Program-made: the position numbers and the translations under genes | Shown: piece by piece, positions 6,648 through 12,969 of the stretch | How positions within the stretch are numbered: position 1 is the first letter of the stretch | How the letters are laid out: each line of letters starts with the position of its first letter | Notes under the pieces: model-generated | Database searches by the model: none | Told to the model about the DNA's origin: nothing | What the model saw: the letters and a program-made list of their open reading frames with translations, nothing else | From: CAISIP01 sp031383745 | GTDB lineage: Bacteria > Pseudomonadota > Gammaproteobacteria > Burkholderiales > Burkholderiaceae_C | Length of the DNA: 12,969 bases | NCBI GenBank assembly: GCA_031383745.1 | Contig: JANMZX010000055.1 | Location: 1-12,969 of the forward strand | Direction: 5' to 3'

Positions 6648-7559
6648 ATGACTATCCCCATGCCTCCGGTCCGCTGGTTTGCTGCCTTCGTCTTGACCCT
6701 GATGGCGGCCGCTTGCGGCGGCGGCGGTGGGGAGGCAACCACCCCAACACCGGCGGCCAGCCCGACTCCAGCGCCCGCGGCACCGGCACCGGTGGTGGGA
6801 GCCTTGCCCGGCTGGACGCTGGCATGGTCGGACGAGTTCGACGTCGACGGCCTGCCGAACGCCGCGAAATGGGATTACGACACCGACCGAAACCGCCTGG
6901 GCTGGTTCAACAACGAGTTGCAGTATTACGCGCGCAACCGGCCGGAGAACGCGCGCGTGGAAGGCGGCAAACTCCTGATCACGGCGCGCCGGGAAAACCT
7001 GACCACCGCCAGCGACTACGGCGGCCAAGCCTACACCTCGGCCCGGCTGGTCACCCGCGGCAAGGCCAGTTGGACCTACGGCTTCATCGAAGTGCGCGCC
7101 AAACTGCCCTGCGCGCTGGGCACCTGGCCCGCGATCTGGATGCTGGGCACCGGGGGCACCTGGCCCGACGATGGCGAGATCGATATCATGGAACAAAAGG
7201 GCACCAGCGTGGCGGACAAGGGCCGGGTGCTGGGCACCATCCACACGCGGGCCTACAACTATTTCAACGGGACCCTGGGGGTGGGCCAGGGTTCCAGCAC
7301 CGCGGTGGCGGATGCGTGCACGGCCTTCCACAACTACCAGCTGACCTGGAACGCCGACCGGATCCTGATCGGTGTCGACAACACCACCTATTTCGAATTC
7401 GTCAACCCCAAGACCGGGGACGTTGCGCGCTGGCCATTCGACAACCCGCAGTACCTGCTGCTGAACCTGGCGATCGGCGGGGATCTGGGCGGCGCGGTGG
7501 ACAACAGTGCCTTTCCGGTGCAGATGGAAATCGACTACGTGCGGGTGTACAAAAAGTGA
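6648..7559 (+). CDS. GH16 beta-1,3-glucanase (laminarinase-type) lipoprotein
   Basis: A 303-residue retaining endo-beta-glucanase. The signal peptide ends ...LTLMAAAC with Cys23 followed by five Gly. Alanine at the -3 lipobox position is less usual than leucine but acceptable. A Pro/Thr/Ala linker (about 30-52) leads into the GH16 jelly roll (about 55-303). The catalytic signature GEIDIMEQ gives nucleophile Glu177, Asp179 and acid/base Glu182; the ExDxxE spacing (with the extra residue) is that of laminarinases rather than lichenases. Supporting family motifs are WSDEFD (60-65), GWFNNELQYY (85-94), SWTYGFIEVRAKLP (141-154), GTWPAIWMLG (158-167) and the final EIDYVRVYKK. The length matches a single catalytic domain with a tether. 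The likely role is surface cleavage of laminarin-like beta-1,3(1,6)-glucan; mixed-linkage activity cannot be excluded. Met5 (6660) is an alternative start; neither start has a clear ribosome site. Confidence 0.93.
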   Translation: MTIPMPPVRWFAAFVLTLMAAACGGGGGEATTPTPAASPTPAPAAPAPVVGALPGWTLAWSDEFDVDGLPNAAKWDYDTDRNRLGWFNNELQYYARNRPENARVEGGKLLITARRENLTTASDYGGQAYTSARLVTRGKASWTYGFIEVRAKLPCALGTWPAIWMLGTGGTWPDDGEIDIMEQKGTSVADKGRVLGTIHTRAYNYFNGTLGVGQGSSTAVADACTAFHNYQLTWNADRILIGVDNTTYFEFVNPKTGDVARWPFDNPQYLLLNLAIGGDLGGAVDNSAFPVQMEIDYVRVYKK

Positions 7560-7631
7560 CACCGGGCGATGGCGCCACATGCCTGGACCCGGCAAAAGGC
7601 AGGTCTTCCGGCCGGCCATCAAAAAACTGCG

Positions 7632-7669
7632 GGTAAACCCTAGGCATGCACCCAAGGAAAACCCCTAGT
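7632..7669. promoter_or_regulatory. Two CTAG boxes upstream of the giant-lipoprotein promoter
   Basis: GGTAAACCCTAGG (7632-7644) and GGAAAACCCCTAGT (7656-7669) are imperfect direct repeats 24 bp apart. They match GGTAAACCACTAG and, inverted, CACTAGGGGAAAACC in the divergent region. The second box ends 9 bp before the inferred -35. This is the same order (CTAG boxes, core promoter, palindrome) as at the other glucan promoters. Confidence 0.5.
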
Positions 7670-7678
7670 CCTGCCCTC

Positions 7679-7706
7679 TTGCAAATTCGCCCACCTTGTT
7701 TATGAT
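7679..7706 (+). promoter_or_regulatory. Probable sigma-70 promoter of the giant lipoprotein gene
   Basis: A -35 box TTGCAA (7679-7684, 4 of 6) is followed after 16 bases by a -10 box TATGAT (7701-7706, 5 of 6). The start would be near 7713, placing +1 inside the palindrome at 7711-7724. The leader is then about 68 bases, with an AGGAG site before the ATG. Confidence 0.6.
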
Positions 7707-7710
7707 CGGT

Positions 7711-7724
7711 TGAAAGCGCTTTCA
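7711..7724. promoter_or_regulatory. LacI-family-type operator of the giant lipoprotein gene
   Basis: Third perfect TGAAAGCGCTTTCA palindrome, overlapping the inferred transcription start, as in the lac O1 arrangement. A degenerate copy, TGAATGCGCTTTCG (12 of 14 matches), follows directly at 7725-7738 and may be a second, weaker site. Confidence 0.85.
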
Positions 7725-7780
7725 TGAATGCGCTTTCGCACGCCATACTTTCGCGATTCCATCAGCCAGGAGACAGATCC

Positions 7781-10700
7781 ATGCGCCACCCCACACAATC
7801 CCTAGCGCTCGCGGCGTCTGCCGTGGCGGTCGCCCTGCTGGTAGCCGCCTGCGGCGGCGGTGGCGCATCGCCCCCGCCCTCGGCCACCTCGGGCTTCGGC
7901 TGGGTCGTGGACGGCTATCTCAGCAACGCGACGGTGGTGTGCGACAGCAATGGCAACGGCGTGGCCGATGCCGCAGAGACCAGGGTCACCACCGCGTCCG
8001 ACGGCCTGTTCCGGTTTACGCCCAGCTGCAACGCCGGCCTGATCGCGTTCGGCGGACAGAACACCTTCGGCGCCGACAAGGTCGACTTCAAGGGCGTGCT
8101 GCGTGCACCCAGCGGCTCCACCGTGGTCACGCCGCTCACCAGCCTGCTGGCCGCAGGCATGAGCGACGACCAGGTGAAGACCCTGCTGGGCATTCCGGCC
8201 GGAACCGACCTGCGCAACACCGACCCCGCGCTCGTCCTCAACGGCGCCATGGTCGAGCCGGACCTGATGAAAAAGACGCTGGCGGTCCAGCAGCTGATCC
8301 AGAAGACCACCGAAGCTGTGGCCGCGCTCGCAGGCAACAGCTCGGTGGCGATGCTGCAGGCGATCTACAACAACGTGGTTGCGGCGGTCGCGACGGCGGC
8401 GGCGAACAGCTCCGGCGCTCCGCTGGTCAGCGGCACCACCGTCAACCAGACGCTGCTGACCAACCTGATCAAGGCCGCGGCAACACAACCCGGGGTGGTC
8501 ATTCCCAACGTGAACGCGGAGGCATTCGCCACGGTCATTGCTGGCGCCCTGAAGTCGCAGGCGGAGACACTGCTCAAGTCGTCCGACAGCGGCCTGAGCA
8601 GCACCACACAGACGCTGCAGGCGGACACCCAGATCACCAGTTTCATCCAGAGCAACGTGTCCCAGCTGGCCGCGGCGCCAACCGCCGGCACCACGGCGCT
8701 CGGCACCACGCTCACCAATCAGGTAGTCGCCTCGACCGGCACTGCGGCGGCATCCGGCAGCACAGGCACCTGCAGCGCGGGCAGCTGCGTCGATTTCTCC
8801 GGGGCAACGGCCGGGTTCCTCGCCTTTGGCGACAACGGCGGCGGTTTTGCCGCCATTTCCGTCGACCCGGCCGACACCAACAACAAGGTCGCCAAGATCG
8901 TCAAGAAGCCCGGCGACTTGAGTTTCCTCGGCGCGCAGGTTTTCACCGACGCCAGCGTGACGCCGGGGGTCTTCTCGCCCGCCATCGCACTCACCAGCAC
9001 GAACAACACCATCACCCTGCGGGTCTACTCCCCCGCCATCGGCGAGAAGATCCTGCTCAAGGTCGAAAAAGGCGTCAGCGGCGCGCCCGACCGGGAAGTC
9101 GAAGTCAGTACCACCAAGGCCAACGCCTGGGAAACCCTGTCCTTCACCTTCACCGGTGCCGGCACCTACAACGGCATCGACATCCTGCCGGGCTTCGGCA
9201 CCACCGTCAACGCCGACAAGACCTTCTACTTCGATGAATTGAAGTTGCCGGCGCCCGCAAGCACGGGTGGCACGGGCACGGGCACGGGTACTGGAGGAAC
9301 CGGCACTGGCACCGTCATCGGCACTGGCAACACGGCCAATTGCAGCGCGCCGTGCCTCGACTTCTCGGGCACCGGTATCGCGTTGACGAAGTTCGGAACC
9401 GACGGGGCGGGCTCCGCGACCCAGTTCGATGACCCGTCCAGCACGGGCAACAAGCTCATCAAATTTGTCAAGGGTGCCGCCGACCCGGTCTGGGCTGGCG
9501 TGACGATCGACACCAGCGGCGCGGCGACCAACACGCTGCTCACCCCGATAGTGCTCGACGCGACGCACAAGACGATCACGCTGCGCGTGCTTTCCCCGGC
9601 CGCGAATACGCCTTTCCTGGTGAAACTCGAAGGCGGCGCCAACGGCGCGGCGAACCAGGAAATCCAGGTCTCCACCACCGCTGCCAACACCTGGCAGACA
9701 CTGAGCTTCGTTTTTGCCACCGCAGGCACGTACAACAAGCTCAGCGTCTTCCCGAACTTCGGCAACACGGTATCGGCCGACACGGCCTACTACTTCGACG
9801 AACTCACCTACCCGGTGGCGGCCAGCACAGGCGGCGGAACAGGCACAGGCGGCGGAACAGGCACGGGCACAGGAACCGGCAGCGGTAGCACCGGAACCTG
9901 CGTGGCACCGTGTATCGACTTCTCTGCGGCGGCCATCAAGTTCGCGGCCTTCGGCGGCATGGCTGCTGCAAAGGCCAACGACCCGGTCGTGGGCGCATCC
10001 AACATCGTGGCCAAATACACCAAGGGCCCCGCACCCGGCAACGAGGTCTGGGCTGGCGCTACGATCTACGACCAAGGCGATGCCGCACTCTCGACCGGCA
10101 ACGCCGCCAAGATCTATGTGGACGCGTTCGACCTCTCCACCAACAAGATCGTCACACTGCGCAGCTTCACGCTGGCCCCGGTTGGTACGGTCATCACGCT
10201 CAAGCTCGAAGACGCTAACGCCGCCGGAACCAACATTGCGGCCCAGACGGTGACGACCAAGCAGAACGAGTGGGAGGTGCTGACCTTCAACTTCGCAACC
10301 CTGAGCACCGGCGTCTACTCGTCCACCGCGACCTACAACACACCGAGCATTTTCCCATCCTTCTCGATCCCGACCGGTGCCGCACCTGCGCTGACAGCCA
10401 GCACGGACTTCTATTTCGATGAGTTGTCCTACACCAAGGTCGCGGGTAGCGGAACCGGAACAGGAACAGGAACAGGTACCGGCACAGGAACCGGCAGCAC
10501 GGGCGCCTGCACCACCTCCAACTGCGTGGACTTTTCTGCCACCGGTATCGGCTTCGGTCCGTTCGAGAACCAGGGCGGCGGATCGGTCGCCATCGAAAAC
10601 GACCCGACCAATGCTGCCAACAAGGTGGTGAAGTTCGTCAAGAAAGCTGGCGACGGAGACTACTTCGGCACCACCATCACCGGCCTGACGGGTCCCTTCG

Positions 10701-12850
10701 TGCTCACGCCGACCTCAAAGACGGTCACGATGCGCGTCTACTCGCCGGCCATCGGCACCAACTTCCTGCTCAAGTTCGAAGGCGGCACCGGCGGCCCGGC
10801 CAATATCGAAAAGGATGTGGTCACGACCAAGGCCAACGAATGGGAGACGCTTTCCTTCGTCATGACCGACGCGGGCAGCTACACCACCGTGGTCATCTTT
10901 CCGCATGGCCGCAGCAGCGTAAGCGCCGATACGACCATGTACATCGATGAATTGACCTTCCCATCCTCCGCCGGAACAGGAACGGGTACAGGAACGGGCA
11001 CAGGCAGCACGGGCACCTGCACCACCTCCAACTGCACCGACTTTTCTGCCGCCGGCATCGGCTTCGGACCGTTCGAGAACCAGGCTGGCGGATCCGTCGC
11101 CATCGACAACGATCCGACCAATGCCGCCAACAAGGTCGTGAAGTTCGTCAAGAAGGCTGGCGACGGGGATTACTTCGGCACCACCATCACCGGCCTGACG
11201 GGTCCCTTCGTGCTCACATCCACCTCCAAAACGATCACGATGCGCGTCTTCTCGCCGGCCATCGGCACCAACTTCCTGCTCAAGCTCGAAGGCGGCACCG
11301 GCGGCCCGGCGACGACCGAAAAGGATGTCGTGACGACCAAGGCCAACGAGTGGGAGACACTCTCGTTCGTGATGCCCGACGCCGGCAGCTACACCGCGGT
11401 GATCGTGTTCCCGCATGGCCGCAGCGGGGTCAGCGCCGATACCGTCATGTACATCGACGAATTGACCTTCCCCTCGTCCGCTGGCACCGGCACCGGCACC
11501 GGCACCGGCACGGGCACAGGTAGCAGCACCACGGTGACCTTTTCAGCCGCCGGCATCGGCTTCGGCCCGTTCGAGAATGGTGGCGGGGGCTCCGTCGCTA
11601 TCGACAACGACCCGACCGATGCCGCCAACAAGGTGGTGAAGTTCGTCAAGAAGGCCGGCGACGGCGACTACTTCGGCACTACCATCACCGGCCTGGGCGG
11701 CTCGGTGGTGCTCACCTCCACCTCTAAAACGGTCACGATGCGGGTCTACTCGCCGGCCATCGGCACCAACTTCCTGCTCAAGTTCGAAGGCGGCACCGGC
11801 GGTCCGGCCACCACCGAGAAGGATGTCGTGACGACCAAGGCCAACGAGTGGGAGACACTCTCGTTCGTGCTGCCCGACGCAGGCACCTACACCACCGTGG
11901 TGGTGTTCCCGCACGGCCGCAGCGGCGTCAGCGCCGACACCGTCATGTACATGGATGACCTGGCCTTCCCGGGCTTCTCGGCCACGGGAACCGGCACCGG
12001 CACCGGCACTGGAACGGTGAACCCGAACGCCGAGATGGGCTCGGGCGGTGCACAGACCATGACCATTGCAAACGCGGCCATCAAGACCCCGAATGGTGGC
12101 CTGACCTTCTTTGCGGCCGGCGAGGGCATCTTCGCGGCCGACTACGAAGGCAGCGCCGAGACGCAGGCACCGTTCAACAAGGCCGCCTGGCCCAGCGCGC
12201 ACACCATCAGCTACGGCAGCGCCGGCAATCTCACCGGTGCCGGGGGTCTGATCGGTTACTTCCAGGACGACGCGACGTTGAGTACCTCCTCGCTCAAGGT
12301 CGCAGAAGGCGGGTATGTCAGCGGCTCCAGCCTGGATGCCAACGGCGCGCCCAACTTCTTCCGTTACTTCGTGATGAAGACGGCCAACATCCCGAACTCC
12401 TACATGGGCCTGTTCGTGAATGCGCCCAACAACGGCACTGTTGACGTCAGCGCGTTCAGCAAGATCAAGTTCCGCCTGTGGGGGCCTGCCAAGATGTACG
12501 AGTCGACCTTCCATCCACAGGGGGTCGAAGTGGTCCTGGCCGGCCCCAAGGTTGCCGGGTGCACGACTGGATCGGGTGGCACGGAGATCCGGCAGACCTT
12601 CAACGCCAACCAGACCATCGGCGCGGCATCCGAGTACAAGTTGGCGCTGTCAGGCTTCACGGTCAAGGGTGTCTGCGGCGGCGATACGAATACCACCGCG
12701 GTGGCGGCGGTCCTGTCGCATCTCGCCCGTGTGGTGGTCACCGTGCCTGGTACAGCGTTCAATTTCACGGTGGCCGAGCCCAATACCAATCCGGCCGAGT
12801 ATGCAATCGGCCTGAACCTCAGCGTCATCGGCTTCACCAACGCTCCCTGA
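7781..12850 (+). CDS. Giant modular lipoprotein with six carbohydrate-binding-like repeats
   Basis: Predicted 1689-residue surface lipoprotein. Start set at 7781, not the earlier in-frame ATG at 7724: 7781 has an AGGAG site (7768-7772) and begins a clean signal peptide ending VAAC (Cys24) then GGGG, whereas 7724 lies inside the operator. Residues ~38-320: a domain found at the base of many bacterial surface proteins, with a Ca-loop-like CDSNGNGVADAAE (54-66) and VVTPLTSLLAAG. Six homologous modules follow (~330-490, 519-679, 706-886, 909-1062, 1079-1232, 1250-1399), each of form DFS..GI.F..F...A...DP...NKVVKFVK...TITMRVYSPA..FLLK.EGG...W.TLSF...FPH...YIDELTFP. The pattern resembles beta-sandwich modules attached to laminarinases in marine bacteria. 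Gly-Thr linkers separate them. Residues ~1413-1689 are a unique domain I do not recognise. No hydrolase motif is seen; polymer capture is inferred. Own operator-controlled promoter. Confidence 0.85.
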   Translation: MRHPTQSLALAASAVAVALLVAACGGGGASPPPSATSGFGWVVDGYLSNATVVCDSNGNGVADAAETRVTTASDGLFRFTPSCNAGLIAFGGQNTFGADKVDFKGVLRAPSGSTVVTPLTSLLAAGMSDDQVKTLLGIPAGTDLRNTDPALVLNGAMVEPDLMKKTLAVQQLIQKTTEAVAALAGNSSVAMLQAIYNNVVAAVATAAANSSGAPLVSGTTVNQTLLTNLIKAAATQPGVVIPNVNAEAFATVIAGALKSQAETLLKSSDSGLSSTTQTLQADTQITSFIQSNVSQLAAAPTAGTTALGTTLTNQVVASTGTAAASGSTGTCSAGSCVDFSGATAGFLAFGDNGGGFAAISVDPADTNNKVAKIVKKPGDLSFLGAQVFTDASVTPGVFSPAIALTSTNNTITLRVYSPAIGEKILLKVEKGVSGAPDREVEVSTTKANAWETLSFTFTGAGTYNGIDILPGFGTTVNADKTFYFDELKLPAPASTGGTGTGTGTGGTGTGTVIGTGNTANCSAPCLDFSGTGIALTKFGTDGAGSATQFDDPSSTGNKLIKFVKGAADPVWAGVTIDTSGAATNTLLTPIVLDATHKTITLRVLSPAANTPFLVKLEGGANGAANQEIQVSTTAANTWQTLSFVFATAGTYNKLSVFPNFGNTVSADTAYYFDELTYPVAASTGGGTGTGGGTGTGTGTGSGSTGTCVAPCIDFSAAAIKFAAFGGMAAAKANDPVVGASNIVAKYTKGPAPGNEVWAGATIYDQGDAALSTGNAAKIYVDAFDLSTNKIVTLRSFTLAPVGTVITLKLEDANAAGTNIAAQTVTTKQNEWEVLTFNFATLSTGVYSSTATYNTPSIFPSFSIPTGAAPALTASTDFYFDELSYTKVAGSGTGTGTGTGTGTGTGSTGACTTSNCVDFSATGIGFGPFENQGGGSVAIENDPTNAANKVVKFVKKAGDGDYFGTTITGLTGPFVLTPTSKTVTMRVYSPAIGTNFLLKFEGGTGGPANIEKDVVTTKANEWETLSFVMTDAGSYTTVVIFPHGRSSVSADTTMYIDELTFPSSAGTGTGTGTGTGSTGTCTTSNCTDFSAAGIGFGPFENQAGGSVAIDNDPTNAANKVVKFVKKAGDGDYFGTTITGLTGPFVLTSTSKTITMRVFSPAIGTNFLLKLEGGTGGPATTEKDVVTTKANEWETLSFVMPDAGSYTAVIVFPHGRSGVSADTVMYIDELTFPSSAGTGTGTGTGTGTGSSTTVTFSAAGIGFGPFENGGGGSVAIDNDPTDAANKVVKFVKKAGDGDYFGTTITGLGGSVVLTSTSKTVTMRVYSPAIGTNFLLKFEGGTGGPATTEKDVVTTKANEWETLSFVLPDAGTYTTVVVFPHGRSGVSADTVMYMDDLAFPGFSATGTGTGTGTGTVNPNAEMGSGGAQTMTIANAAIKTPNGGLTFFAAGEGIFAADYEGSAETQAPFNKAAWPSAHTISYGSAGNLTGAGGLIGYFQDDATLSTSSLKVAEGGYVSGSSLDANGAPNFFRYFVMKTANIPNSYMGLFVNAPNNGTVDVSAFSKIKFRLWGPAKMYESTFHPQGVEVVLAGPKVAGCTTGSGGTEIRQTFNANQTIGAASEYKLALSGFTVKGVCGGDTNTTAVAAVLSHLARVVVTVPGTAFNFTVAEPNTNPAEYAIGLNLSVIGFTNAP
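8768..11977 (+). repeat. Six tandem in-frame domain repeats within the giant lipoprotein
   Basis: Copies at 8768-9250, 9335-9817, 9896-10438, 10505-10966, 11015-11476 and 11528-11977. Copies 1-3 are diverged, and copy 3 is longest owing to insertions. Copies 4-6 are very similar: by eye copies 4 and 5 differ at about 17 of 154 residues, with periods of 510 bp (4 to 5) and 498 bp (5 to 6). This indicates recent duplication and possible copy-number variation. The tryptophan of the (N)xW(E/Q) motif is kept in all six (residues 450, 638, 831, 1021, 1191, 1357). A Cys-x3/4-Cys pair opens copies 1-5 but is absent from copy 6. Confidence 0.9.
9260..12016 (+). repeat. Gly-Thr hexanucleotide linkers between the repeats
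   Basis: Six linkers made of the hexamer GG(A/C/T)AC(N) encoding (Gly-Thr)n: about 9260-9331, 9824-9895, 10445-10504, 10970-11014, 11480-11527 and 11978-12016. They vary in length and synonymous codon choice, so they are not one simple microsatellite. Their hexamer units could still expand or contract in frame, changing spacing of the modules without breaking the gene. Thr/Gly-rich linkers are flexible spacers in secreted carbohydrate-active proteins. Confidence 0.85.
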
Positions 12851-12869
12851 CCCTCGAGGCCACAGCCGT

Positions 12870-12969
12870 GGGGGGGGGCGCGCACCCCCGGCACCCCCCC
12901 CGCCCGCCCCCAACCCCCCGACGCCAACAGCCAACCCCCCGGCGGGGGCCCCCACCACCCCCCCCCCCC
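12870..12969. other. T-free, homopolymer-rich window end, probable sequencing artefact
   Basis: After the giant gene's stop the last 100 bases contain no T, a run of nine G (12870-12878), many C5-C7 runs and a terminal run of twelve C (12958-12969). This composition is unlike any other part of the window. It is most simply low-quality contig-end sequence. The G9/C5 pair (12870-12888) could mimic a hairpin, but I do not annotate a terminator here. Confidence 0.7.

Noticed and set aside
7601..7626. CCGGCCGG palindrome followed by an A-run after the GH16 gene as a terminator
   Set aside because: The palindrome is too short, with no loop, and is followed by A rather than T on the transcribed strand, so it does not form a convincing intrinsic terminator.
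7802..10075. 757-residue open frame on the minus strand under the giant lipoprotein gene
   Set aside because: It has no coherent domain, signal or ribosome site, and its composition mirrors the repetitive Gly-Thr and Ala-rich coding strand. It is a shadow.
9260..12016. Possible CRISPR array or satellite from the spaced Gly-Thr repeat blocks
   Set aside because: Blocks are in-frame coding linkers of varying length separated by homologous coding modules of ~500 bp. There is no constant repeat with unique short spacers.
1..12969. Mobile elements, tRNA or rRNA genes
   Set aside because: No transposase or integrase motifs, terminal inverted repeats with target duplications, or tRNA-like cloverleaf sequence were seen on either strand.

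Overview
The window looks like high-GC betaproteobacterial DNA. Burkholderiales is the best guess, from GC-rich codon use, lipoproteins that continue with a glycine run directly after the lipid-modified cysteine, and a porin-4 type outer-membrane porin. I cannot assign a genus. Its theme is extracellular breakdown of beta-1,3-glucan (laminarin, callose or curdlan-like polymers): three glycoside hydrolases of unrelated folds (GH17, GH81, GH16), all with beta-1,3-glucanase activity known in their families, sit with a porin and two further lipoproteins, one of them a very large modular protein that probably binds carbohydrate.

Layout. Bases 1-303 (minus) hold the N-terminal 101 residues of glgC (ADP-glucose pyrophosphorylase), cut by the window edge. 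Bases 410-3641 (minus) are a two-gene unit, porin then GH17 lipoprotein, 25 bp apart. Bases 3642-3875 are a divergent control region. From 3876 (plus) follow a secreted GH81 enzyme, a small lipoprotein (6242-6595) and a GH16 lipoprotein (6648-7559). A second control region (7560-7780) precedes a 1689-residue lipoprotein (7781-12850) with an N-terminal Ca-loop-like domain, six homologous beta-sandwich-like repeats joined by Gly-Thr linkers, and a unique C-terminal domain. The last ~100 bases contain no T and long G/C homopolymers, and look like low-quality contig-end sequence.

Regulation. Each of the three inferred promoters (porin, GH81, giant lipoprotein) carries a perfect LacI-family-type palindrome, TGAAAGCGCTTTCA, over or just downstream of the core promoter. 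Each also has a CTAGGG(G)WWWWCC-like box just upstream of the -35 region. This suggests one regulon under two inputs, perhaps a sugar-responsive LacI-type repressor plus an unidentified second factor. Neither regulator is encoded in the window.

Working model (inference). The giant lipoprotein captures polymer, GH16, GH81 and GH17 cut it, the porin admits oligosaccharides, and uptake and final hydrolysis genes lie outside the window. There is no TonB-dependent SusC/SusD pair here, so this would be a porin-based glucan locus rather than a Bacteroidetes-type one. The nearby glgC offers a possible but unproven link to glycogen storage.
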